Below, in pieces: positions 12,313 to 23,220 of a DNA stretch of 64,000 nt. Position numbers and translations under genes: made by a program. The notes below the pieces were generated by a model. The model did no database searches and was not told the DNA's origin. It saw only the letters and a list, made by a program, of their open reading frames with translations. This DNA is from Limnanthes douglasii subsp. nivea (Eukaryota; Streptophyta; Magnoliopsida; Brassicales; Limnanthaceae). The DNA is taken from contig JAUPFV010000004.1 of assembly GCA_036936605.1 (NCBI GenBank), positions 67,108,352 to 67,172,351 on the forward strand. The letters run 5' to 3'. Numbering within the stretch: position 1 is the stretch's first letter; each line of letters begins with the position of its first letter.

Positions 12313-13639
12313 TAAAAAAAAGATTCTTTAAAGTTTTTTTAAAAGCGAGTTAATGGGTAAATTGTTGGATTTTTATTGTTTATTTATTTCAAGATAAAAA
12401 TATAGTTTATTATTATTTTAATATTCTTTAACAAATCATATTTTTCATAAATCTTTATAAAATTTACAATTGTAATAAAATTTTACGTTTGCAACTCCTT
12501 TTTTCATATATATTTTTTCTTTTTATTTTACAAATCATATGTTTAAGAAATCATATTTTTCATTTAAAATAGATATTGGTATCCATCTTCATTTTCAATA
12601 CAATAAAATCTGAAAAAATAAAACAAAAATTAAATTAATTTTTCCCGTTATACATTTTTGAACAAACATCTTTTAAAACAATCTTAACATATTAAAAAAT
12701 AAAATAAATTGTTTTTAAATAAATAAATAAATATTAATATATAAAAATATTTATAAAAAAATTATTAAAACAATATTTTAAAGTTTTATACGATAATAAA
12801 CTAAAAACTATCTTTTAAAAATATTAAAAAATATAATTTAAATATAAACAAACAAAATCAAATTTTTTGACAAACACGTTTATAAATTTATAAATGTTTT
12901 TCTCTGTTTTCTATGACAAGGTTTTACATGTGATTTTAACAAGTATGTCATTATTTATAAAAATTTATTGAATGAAAAACTTCAAAAAACTTCGTTCCTA
13001 AAATATTTATACCAACTACTACGGTTTTTACTAAACGTAACACATAAACTTGAGGAACTTTAAAACTTATACTATTCTAAAACCAATTCTTACTTAAATC
13101 ACGAAACCACTTAACTCCCAATTTAAAAGCTTAACCGAGAAATCGTTGTTACTAATTTTAAGTATTTTTTATTCATTCAAAAAATTGAATACCGAGACAA
13201 ATAAATACGCGATGCTTATCCATATGCATACCACAATTCCCGTGGAAATGCCATAGGAAATAGTCGTGGAAGTGTAACTACTTTTGACTGTTTTTAACTG
13301 AAGTATTTTAGATCTGTAAAGGCAGATAAATGAGGAAGAAGACGATGTTCATCGCCAATGTATTGTGAAACCTATCGTTCTGATGTTGTGCAACGTATAA
13401 TGTTAAGTTTTACATGTCATTTGTTATATATACTTCGTAATAACAATGTATAGTATGGCTGCAAAATTGATATCAATATGCTTCTGAAACTTATTCTGTT
13501 AGGATCTGTAATTCACGTGTTAGTCATATTTTTCATATATATTATTTCTATGTTGTGAAACATGCTGTTTTCCTTACGTAACCAAACATAACTATAAATA
13601 TTTTGTTTTGTAATATATATGATCAAATCCCAACGATAT
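12313..13639. other. AT-rich region; contains diverged repeat block b
   Basis: No gene is visible. 12333-12640 is a diverged copy of 51862-52150: both contain a GAGTTAATG...TTTTTATTGTTT stretch, a TTATTATTATTTTAATAT run and TTGTAA(T/C)AAAATTTTA in the same order. The remainder is low-complexity A/T. Confidence 0.65.
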
Positions 13640-14280
13640 TGCACCATTACGTTGACAAATAAACCAAAAATTTCGTTGATTCATGGAAAAATCCACATAT
13701 TGTGCCATCAGTTCTAGATATAATATTATTTTACGTTATCATAGTTGTTAATGATATACACTATTTTATCATACCCCTAACATATATAACTAAATATTTC
13801 ATATGTGGTTTTCGTGTTGAGGTTGTAATATTTAAGTTAAATAATAACTTCAAATGCTTGTTCTTATCGCTTTCTAACGTAGGCAAGGAATATAAAAGCA
13901 TACAATGTTGTTTGTAACATCTAATATAATATATGTACAAAACCTTATATAAATTATATGTGAAATGTGTAGTATGGTTAATGTGAAACTGGAAAGAAAT
14001 ATGTGTATGCGAAACCATACTTACTATATCACCCTAATATCGACAAATAAATCTAAATATCTCCCCAATAGAGTGGTGACTGTTTTAGGTCATTCCAACC
14101 ACTGATGTATTGGTTTTGTTAGTACCTATTTGTTGTTTCGTGTCGTGGTAACAAGATTTATGTGATATATTGACTTCAAATGCGTGTTCTTAGCATTTTC
14201 CAACTTAGGTCCGAAATAAAAAAAAAATCTACGATAATGTTTGTCAAATATAATATAATATGCATACGTAACCTTATATA
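13640..14280. repeat. Diverged tandem duplication (period about 330 bp), part 1
   Basis: Shared order of landmarks: ACTTCAAATGC(T/G)TGTTCTTA at about 13850 and 14176, TAATATAATAT(A/G) followed by ACCTTATATA at 13943 and 14272. The second copy stops at 14280 and resumes at about 16425 after an insertion. Confidence 0.7.
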
Positions 14281-16430
14281 ATTAGGGAAATTGCACCTAA
14301 AGTACCTACTCAAATATTATACTGCCATCTAATACCCAAGTTTCTTTTTTTATTACTACTTAATACCCATCTCAACTATTTAACTCACACTTAAAATTCA
14401 ATTTTTTTAATACACACACTACCCTCTACCAACTATATAAGGAGAATTTTATGTTTTCTTCCCCATTCTAGCAAACTAAAACCCTAAACAAACCCATCTG
14501 TTACAGATCATCCTTTTCGAGACCAACCATGAGTCGCCGAGGGCAGCCACCGGATCTAAAAATTTCTCTCGGTCATTTTCTTGAACACCTGACATCAAGC
14601 TAGAGCTAACAAAATATCTCTCAGTCATTTGCTCGAACACTTTAAGTACATCACCTATATAGAATGCATCTAACTATTGTTTTTAGGTTACAGCAGGAAA
14701 TCATACATTCATCTATGTTTTTGGAGCTCTGTTTTTTATTATTATACTGGTTTCAGTAAGTACTGGCATCTGCCTACTTGTTTTTATGTTATGTAAACAA
14801 ATCTCATTTCCTCGGTGTAATGTAAACAACTCTCATTTCCTCAGTGTAATGTAAACAACTCGCAATTATAGTTGCAAACAACTTCGATTACAGATCAATA
14901 GTATACATTTGTAAACAACTCTCAGAATCATTTCACATACAACTCTCATAATATATTTATAAATAACTCATAGAATCTAGTTACAAACAACTCTCATAAT
15001 CTAGTTACAACCAAATCTCAAAATCATTTCGTATATAACTTCCAGAATCTGTTTACAAAAAACTCTCAGAATCTAGTTACAAACAACTCCCAGAATCTAA
15101 TTACAAACAACTCTCAGAATCATTTCGCATATAACTCCCTGAATCTAGTTATAAACAACTCTCAAAATAGATTTTGCATACAACTCTCAGAATCATTTCG
15201 TATACAACTCTCGAAATCTAGTTACAAACAACTCTCAGAATCTACTTACAAACAACTCCCAGAATCTTTACAAACAACTCTCAGAATCATTTCGCATACA
15301 ACTTCCAAAATCTATTTATAAACAACTCCCAAAATCTAGTTACAAACAACTCCCAAAATCTAGTTACAAAAAACTCTAAGAATCTAGTTACAAACAATTC
15401 CCATAATCTAGTTACAAATAACTCTCAGAATAAATTTCGCATACAACTCCCATAATCTATTTACAAACAACTCTCACGATCTAGTTACAAACAACTCTCA
15501 GAATCTAGTTACAAACAACTCCGAGAATCTAGTTACAAACAACTCTCAGAATCATTTCACATACAACTCCCAGAATCAATTTACAAACAACTCCCGGAAT
15601 CTAGTTACAAACAACTCTCAGAATCATTTCGCATAAAACTCCCAGAATCTATTTACAAATAAATCTCAGAATCTAGTTACAAACAACTCCCAGAATCTGT
15701 TTCCAAACAACTCTCGGTGTGTCTATTACAAACAAATCTCAGAATCTAGTTACAAACAACTCTCAAAATCTAGTTACAAACAACTCTCAGTTTATAGTTG
15801 CAAAGAACTCTCAGATTACAGAGTCACAAACAACTCTCAAATTATAGTTGCAAACAATTCTCATATTATAGAGTTACAAACAACTCTTAGGTATATTTTT
15901 CAAACAACTCTCAAATTATAGTCACAAACAACTCTCATATTATAGAGTCACTAATAGCTCTCATATTATAGAGTCACAAAGAAATTTCATATCATAGAGT
16001 CACAAACAACTCTCAAGTATATTTTTTCAAACAACTCTCAGTATAGAGTTGCAAACAACTCTCAGATTATAGAGTCACAAACCTCTCAGATTATAGTTGC
16101 AAACAACTCTCAGATTATAGAGTCACAAACAACTCTTAGTAGAGAGTTGGAAACAACTCTCAGATAAAAGAATTACACACAGTTTTCAGATTATAGTTGC
16201 AAATAACTCTCAGGTATGTTTTTCAAATAACTTTCAGGTTAGTACTAGTACTCTAAGATAAACCAAGAAACTAAAATACACACTCACTATCCTAACTACG
16301 TGATTTCAGTTGAAATAAACAACAGTGATCGTCAAAGAACACCAACGAGTACTTGGAAATCACCAAAGACGCAAAAAAAAGACATTTCCCAAAATCGAGC
16401 CGTACCTGCTTACTGCAAAATTTGATATAA
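14281..16430. mobile_element. Candidate 2.1 kb non-autonomous insertion
   Basis: The sequence on both sides matches one continuous stretch at 13943-14000: the left flank ends ACCTTATATAATT and the right flank resumes ATAAAATTATATACAAAATG. This defines an insertion of about 2.1 kb. The left end reads TTAGGGAAATTGCACC and the right end, reverse complemented, reads CAAATTTTGCAGTAAGCAGG, a weak inverted similarity. The AT-rich flank allows an 8-10 bp target duplication of the ATATAA(AA)TT type, which would fit a hAT or Mutator-like element. No transposase is inside. At 14520-14620 there is a short more complex stretch (ATGAGTCGCCGAGGGCAGCC) that may be captured gene sequence. Most of the cargo is a minisatellite. 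Confidence 0.6.
14790..16245. repeat. 24-bp minisatellite array
   Basis: About 60 imperfect copies of a 23-27 bp unit, consensus near TTACAAACAACTCTCAGAATCTAG shown in two parts: TTACAAACAACTCTCAG and AATCTAG. A second variant, CATACAACTCCCAGAATCATTTCG type, is interspersed every few units, giving an irregular higher-order pattern. From about 15780 the unit changes to a GATTATAGAGTCACAAAC variant. The 24-bp period leaves some frames open for short runs, but no long frame survives, so I do not call it coding. Confidence 0.9.
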
Positions 16431-16780
16431 AATTATATACAAAATGTGTAGTATGATTGATACAAAATCAAAGAGAAATATGATTATTTCAAAATTTGAT
16501 CTTCCATAAACTTCAATGTTATTTTATTGTTGTAAATGAAAATTTTGGTAAAATATATGCACTAATGGATTACAAACATGAGTTTATGACCCTAGAGTAC
16601 TACAAATATGATTTGATGACCAAGTCGGTTAAAGAAACCAGTGAAAAAATTGACTTCATAATTATAATCGGATTGCACGATTTGGGTTTTAAAGATAGAA
16701 CCCCTAAAATTATTTACCAATGCGAGAGATTCAACTGTTATAATAGAATTTTGGCGGGCAATGATTGAAAATGGAAATAA
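16431..16780. other. Resumed duplication flank; unrecognised 90-codon frame
   Basis: 16431-16490 is the rest of the split tandem duplication. 16496-16768 on the plus strand is an open frame of 90 codons (MIFHKLQCYFIVVNENFGKI at its start) with no family I recognise and no supporting signals. It may be chance. Confidence 0.3.
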
Positions 16781-16842
16781 ACTACTTATCACTACATCAC
16801 TTCTTCATACAACTTATAACATCACAAACAAAGTATCAGATC

Positions 16843-17168
16843 ATGGACCCAATTAAAATATAGGTTACACTTACACAACACATGCTCACTACCATTGGGG
16901 GAATATGGTCATCAGTAATTAGAAAATCTTTGCTTTATAGCCGAGCAACAACTCCTCTTAAGCCATGTTTTAGGCTCATATATGCTAGGTGATTGTTTAT
17001 TAGAATTTGAACTTGATCTGTTTAAAGTTTGTGTATTGACACGTGTTTTTGATTATCAGGATGCATGCTCAAGCTCTAACACTAGCTGTGTTAGGTGGTG
17101 CTGTTGCTTACCATTACAATAAGCAGAACAAGAACACAGAGCATGAACATGTACATGAGCATGAATAA
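16843..17168 (+). pseudogene. HIG1-domain gene, disabled duplicate
   Basis: A second copy of the gene at 49537-49887, with the same exon-intron layout. Exon 1 is 16843-16988, intron 16989-17059 (GT...ATTATCAG), exon 2 17060-17168. The copy is broken early: codon 7 is TAG (16861-16863) where the intact gene has TGG for Trp. Exon 1 has two extra codons after the stop, and the IGTS of the first membrane segment has become IRKS. The second segment (MHAQALTLAVLGGAVAYHYN) is kept almost unchanged. The C-terminal tail reads TEHEHVHEHE instead of the Gly-His repeat of the intact gene. Homology extends from about 16780 through the 3' UTR to about 17290, so it is a DNA-level duplicate, not a retrocopy. 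Confidence 0.88.
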
Positions 17169-17480
17169 AGAACTACTAATTAACTAATTTTTTTATATTA
17201 GTAGTTGTGATGATGATGAAAACATTAATGTTTTTATTTTTTCCATGTAATACTTGGTAGTCTAGTACTATGGTTCTAATGAAATTTGCTTCATTGGACA
17301 ATAAATCTGGCTTGTGTTGTTAAAAATTGGTTTTGATTGCATACATTTGGTCAATGAGATTGTTAACCCCATTTTATATACGTGGTCATGAGATAACATT
17401 TTGGGTGTTTGGTATTATTCTAAATCAATGAACCTTGACAGATGATCTTAGATAAATAATTCAACTTATCAATTATAAGC
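17169..17480. other. 3' flank of the HIG1 pseudogene
   Basis: To about 17290 it is similar to the 3' UTR of the intact gene (GTAATACTTGGTAGT, GGTTCTAAT). The intact gene's AATAAA has become AATGAA here. The rest shows nothing recognisable. Confidence 0.6.
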
Positions 17481-17790
17481 GGCAATGTATCTAATGGTTA
17501 GGGTGGCGGCCAAAGTCCCACATCCCACGTCGTTTAAACATGGATATGATCAACCGTATATAACTAAGATCATATCTGAACTAGGATGGGGCCTTTTGGA
17601 AGTGGACCAAAATCAAAGTCGCGCGGGCCTTCGAGCCCAAAGCGGATAATATCATACTAGTGTGGAGATCAACTGTACTTACTTGCATACGAAGACGGAA
17701 TATGCGGTACCCATTGATCCAAAAAATGGTATCTAAGCGCCAGACCCTGATGGAACGCGATATGGGTGAAATTCTCAAATTATGCCGAAC
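17481..17790 (+). mobile_element. Small LTR / TRIM-like retroelement remnant
   Basis: Contains AAAGTCCCACATC near 17513, GGGCCTTTTGGAAGTGGACC near 17589 and CCAAAGCGGATAATATCATA near 17637, a phrase set found in plant TRIM and related LTRs. TGGTATCTAAGCGCC (17727-17741) resembles an initiator-Met tRNA primer-binding site with two mismatches. No internal region or second LTR was found, and the satellite begins about 20 bp downstream. Confidence 0.5.
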
Positions 17791-18249
17791 ATGATGAACC
17801 AACAGTCGTACTCAAGGTTGGGATTATGGTTCGAAAGAGTGTCAATACTCATTCGTTTGAATATATGGTGTTTGGTGGAGTTGAGTGAAAGAAGGGTTAA
17901 TCTCCTAATTTTAGGATGTCATCTCAGAATCATGTGCATTTTGTTTGTTTTTCTAAAAATTGTGGATTTTTATGGTTTTGGCCTAAACAATAATTATTTT
18001 CTTCATCATTTTTTTTTCATTCATTGAACGAATTATCAAGGAATATAATAGTTAAAAAAAGAAAAAAAATCTTACTTTTTTCGAAATCGATCGGGAATGT
18101 TGAAATGCTGGGAGACTGTTAGAATGAGAGGTGAGACGTTTTTTGATTTTGTAGAATTATGATTATGGTTCGGTGTGAAATCCAAATCAGTTTTGGGATT
18201 ATGGTTCGAAAGATTATAAATACTCATTTGTTTGAATCTATGGTGTTTG

Positions 18250-21200
18250 GTGGAGTTGAGTGAAAGAAGGGTTAATCTCCTAATTTCGAGATGCCATCTC
18301 AGAATCAGGTGCATTTTGTCTGTTTTTCTAAAAAATGAGGGATTTTAATGGTTTTAGTTTACACAAGAATTCTTTTCTTCATCGAATTTTTGTAATTCAT
18401 TTAATGAATCATCAAGTAATATAGTAGTTAAGAAAGGAAACCAAATCTTACCTTTCTTCGAAATCGATAGGGAATGTTGAGAGGCTGTGAGACTGTTCGA
18501 ATGAGAGGTGAGACACTTTTTGATTTTGTAGAATAAGGATTAGGGTTCGGTGTGAAATCGAAATCAGTGTTGGGATTATGGTTGGAAAGATTGTAAATAC
18601 TCATTCGTTTGAATCTATGGTGTTTGGTGGAGCTGATTGGAAAAAGGGTTAATCTCCTAATTTCGAGATATCATCTTAAAATCAGGTGCATTTTGTTTAT
18701 TTTCTAAAAATTGTGGATTTTTATGGTTTTGGCTTAAACAAGAATTATTTTCTTCATCGAATTTTTGTAATTCATTTAACGAATCATCAAGGAATATAGT
18801 AGTTAAGAAAAGAAAAAAAAATCTTACCTTTCTTCGAAATCGATAGGGAATGTTGAAAGGCTGTGAGACTGTTCGAATGAGAGGTGAGACGCTTTTTGAT
18901 TTTATAGAATTAGGATTAGGGTTCGGTGTGAAATCCAAATCAAGGATGCGATTATGGTTCGAAAGATTGTAAATACTCATTTGTTTGAATCTATGGTGTT
19001 TGGTGGAGTTGAGTGAAAGAAGGGTTAATCTCCTAATTTCGAGATGTCATCTTAGATCAGGTGCATTTTGTCCGTTTTACTAAAAAATGGTGGATTTTTA
19101 TGGGTTTGGCTTAAACAAGATTTCGTTTCTTCATAGAATTTTTGTAACTCATTTAACGAATCATCAAGGAATATAATAGTTAAGAAAAGAAAAAAAATCT
19201 TACCTTTCTTCGAAATCGATAGGGAATGTTGAGAGGCTGTGAGACTGTTCGAATGAGAGGTGATACTCTTTTTGATTTTGTAGAATTAGGATTAGGGTTC
19301 AGTGTGAAATCCAAATCAAGGATGAGATTATGGTTCGAAAGATTGTAAATACTCATTTGTTTGAATTTATGGTGTTTGGTGGAGTTGTGTGAAAGAAGGG
19401 TTATTCTCCTAATTTGGAGATGTCATCTCAGAATGAGGTGCATTTTGTCTGTTTTTCTAAAAAATGATAGATTTTTATGGTTTGGGCTTAAACAAGTATT
19501 CTTTTCTTCATCGAATTTTTGTAATTTATTAAACGAATCATCAAGGAATATAGTAGTTAAAAAAAGATGAAAAAATCTCACCTTTCTTCAAAATCGATAG
19601 GGAATGTTGAGAGGCTGAGAGACTGTTCGAATGAGAGGTGAGATGCTTTTTGATTTTGTAGAATTAGGATTAGGGTTCAGTGTGAAATAGAAATCAATGT
19701 TGGGATTATGGTTCGAAAGAGTGTAAATACTCATTCGTTTGAATATATGGTGTTTGGTGGCGTTGAGTGAAAGAAGGGTTAATCTCCTAATTTCGAGATG
19801 TCATCTGAGAATCAGGTGTAGTTTGTTTGTTTTCTACAAATGCTGGATTTTTATGGTTTTGGCTTAAACAAGTATTCTTTTCTTTATCGATTTTTTGTAA
19901 TTCATTGAACGAATCATCAAGGAATATTGTAGTTAAAAAAAATCTTAAGTTTCTTCGAAATGGATAGGAATTGTTGAGAGGCTGAGAGAGTGTTCGAATG
20001 AGAGGTGAGAGGCTTTTTGATTTTGTAGAATTAGGATTAGCATTCGGTGTGAAATCGAAATCAATGTTGGGATTATGGTTCGAAAGAGTGTAAATACTCA
20101 TTCGTTTGAATATATGGTGTTTGGTGGAGTTGAGTAAAAGAATGGTTAATCTCCTAATTTCCGGATGTCATCTCAGAATGAGGTGCATTTTGTCTCTTTT
20201 ACTAAAAATTGTGGATTTTTATGGTTTTGGCTAAAACAATAATTATTTTCTTCATTGATTTTTTTCCATTCATTGAACGAATTATGAAGGAATATAATAG
20301 TTAAAAAAAGAAAAAAAAATCTTACCTTTTTCCGAAATCGATAGGGAATGTGGAGAGGCTGTGAGACTAGTAGAATGAGAGGCGAGACACTTTTTGATTT
20401 TGTAGAATTAGGATTAGGGTTCGGTGTGAAATCCAAATCAGTGATGGGATTATAGTTCGAAATATTGTAAATACTCATTCGTTTGAATATATGGTGTTTG
20501 GTGGAGTTGAGTGAAAGAAGGGATAATCTCCTAATTTCGAGATGTCATCTCAAAATCAGGTGCATTTTGTCTGTTTTCTAAAAAATGGTGGTTTTTTATG
20601 GTTTTGGCTTAAACAAAAATTCTTTTCTTGATCGAATTTTTGTAATTCATTTAAGGAATCATCAAGGAATATAGTAGTTAAGAAAAGATGAAAAATCTTA
20701 CCTTTCTTCGAAATCGATAGGGAATGTTGAGAGGCTGAGAGACTCTTCGAATGAGAGGTGAGACGCTTTTTGATTTTGTAGAATTAGGATTACTGTTCGG
20801 TGTGAAATCAAAATCAGTGTTGGGATTATGGTTCGAAAGATTGTAAATACTCATTTGTTTGAATCTATGGTGTTTGGTGGAGTTGAGTGAAAGAAGGGTT
20901 ACTGTCCTAATTTCGAGATGTCATCTCATAATCAGGTGCATTTTGTCTGTTTTTCTAAAAAATGCTGGATTTTTATGGTTTTGGCTTAAACAAGAATACT
21001 TTTCTTCATCAAATTTTTGTAATTCTTTAAACGAATCATCAAGGAATATAGTAGTTAAAAAAAGATAAAATAATATTACCTTTCTTCGAAATCGATAGAG
21101 AATGTTGAGAGGCTAGGAGACTGTTCGAATGAGACGTGAGACATTTTTTGATTTTGTAGAATTAAGATTAGGGTTCGATGTGAAATTGAAATCAATCTTG

Positions 21201-21800
21201 GGATTATGGTTCGAAAGATTGTAAATACTCATTCATTTGAATATATGGTGTTTGGTGGAGTTGAGTGAAAGAAGAGTTAAACTCCTAATTTCGAGATGTC
21301 ATCTCAGAATCAGGTGCAGTTTGTTTGTTTTCTACAAATGCTAGATTTTTATGGTTTTGGCTTAAACAAGTATTCTTTTCTTCATCAAATTTTTGTAATT
21401 CATTGAACGAATCATCAAGGAATATAGTAGTTAAAAAAAATCTTAACTTTCTTCGAAATCGATAGGGAATGTTTAGAGGCTAAGAGACTGTTCAAAGGAG
21501 AGGTGAGACGCCTTTTGATTTTGTAGAATTAGGATTAGGTTTCGGTGTGAAATTGAAATCAGTGTTGGGATTATGGTCGGAAATATTATAAATACTCATT
21601 CGTTTGAATCTATGGTGTTTGGTGGAGCTGATTGGAAGAAGGGCTAATCTCATAATTTCGAGATGTCATCTCAGAATCAGGTGCATTTTGTTTGTTTTTC
21701 TAAAAATTATGGAATTTTATGGTTTTGGCTTAAACAAGAATTCTTTTCTTCATCGAATTTTTGTAATTAATTTAACGAATCATCAAGGAATATAGTAGTT
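18250..21800. repeat. Satellite block duplicated at 28150-31700
   Basis: About nine consecutive units match a second block at an offset of about 9907 bp. A rare variant shared by both copies is GGATTTTAATGGTTTTAGTT (near 18341 and 28246; also 26373). Part of it (19600-20800) recurs again at an offset of 6903 bp (26500-27700), and 25870-26600 recurs at +1873. Confidence 0.85.
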
Positions 21801-21849
21801 AAAAAAAGAAAACAAAATCTTACCTTTCTTGGAAATCGATAGGGAATGT

Positions 21850-23220
21850 TGAGAGGGTGAGAGACTGTTCGAATGAGAGGTGAGAGGCCTTTTGATTTTG
21901 TAGAATTTGGATTAGGGTTCGGTGTGAAATCGAAATTAGTGTTGGGATTATGGTTCGAAAGATTATAAATACTCATTCGTTTGAATATATGGTGTTTGTT
22001 GGAGTTGAGTGAAAGAAGGGTTAATCTCCTAATTTCGAGATGTCATCTTAGAATCAGGTGCAGTTTGTCTGTTTTCTAAAAAATGCTGGATTTTTATGGT
22101 TTTGGCTTAAAGAAGTATTCTTTTCTTCATCGAATTTATTTAATTTATTAAACGAATCATCAAGGAATATAGTAGTTAAAAAAAGATGAAAAAATCTTAC
22201 CTTTCTTCGAAATCGATAGGGAATGTTGAGAGGCAGAGAGACTGTTCGAATGAGAGGTGAGACGCTTTATGATTTTGTAGAATTAGGATTAGGGTTCGGT
22301 GTGAAATCGAAATTAGTGTTGGGATTATGGTTCAAAAGATTGTAAATACTCATTCGTTTGAATCTACGGTGATTGGTTGAGTTGAGTGAAAGAAGGGTTA
22401 ATCTCCTAATTTCGAGATGTCATCTGAGAATCAGTTGCAGTTTGTCCGTTTTCTAAAAAATGCTGGATTTTTATGGTTTTGGCTTAAACAAGTATTCTTT
22501 TCTTCATCGATTTTTTTTAATTCATTTAACAAATCATCAAGGAATATAGTTGTTAACAAAGGAAAAAAATCTTACCTTTCTTCAAAATCGATAGGCAATG
22601 TTGAGGGTTTAAAAGACTGTTCGAATGAGAGGTGAGATGTTTTTTGATTTTGTAGAATTAGGATTAGGGTTCGGTGTGAAATCAAAATCAGTTTCGGGAT
22701 AATGGTTCGAAAGATTGTAAATACTCATTCGTTTGAATTTATAGTGTTTGGTGGAGTTGAGTGAAAGAATGGTTAATCTCCTAATTTCGAGATGTCATCT
22801 CAGAATCAGGTGCAGTTTGTCTGTTTTCTAAAAAATGCTGGATTTTTATGGTTTTGGCTTAAACAAGTACTCTTTTCTTCATCGAATTTTTGTAATTTAT
22901 TAAACGAATCATCAAGGAATATAGTAGTTAAAAAAAGATGAAAAAATCTTACGTTTTTTCAAAATCGATAGGGAATGTTGAGAGGCTGAGAGACTGTTCG
23001 AATGAGAGGTGAGGCGCTTTTCGATTTTGCAGAATTAGGATTAGGGTTCGGTGTAAAATCGAAATCAGTGTTGGGATTATGGTTCGAAAGATTGTAAATA
23101 CTCATTCGTTTGAATATATGGTGTTTGGTGGAGTTGAGTGAAAAATGGTTAATCTCCTAATTTCGAGATGTCATCTCAGAAGCAGGTGCAGTTTGTATGT
23201 TTTCTATAAAAATGCTGGAT
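21850..23220. repeat. Satellite block duplicated at 37000-38370
   Basis: Unit variants recur at a constant offset of 15149 bp (for example TCAGTTGCAGTTTGTCCG at about 22431 and 37580). Past about 38370 the right copy instead matches 24350-24950, so it lacks about 1.1 kb (three units) that are present on the left. Confidence 0.85.

Noticed and set aside
14790..16245. CRISPR-like array
   Set aside because: Short repeats are present, but there are no unique spacers of constant length and the context is plant nuclear DNA.
17481..17790. tRNA or 5S rRNA gene
   Set aside because: The G+C-richer stretch has no tRNA arms or 5S internal boxes that I can recognise; LTR phrases explain it better.
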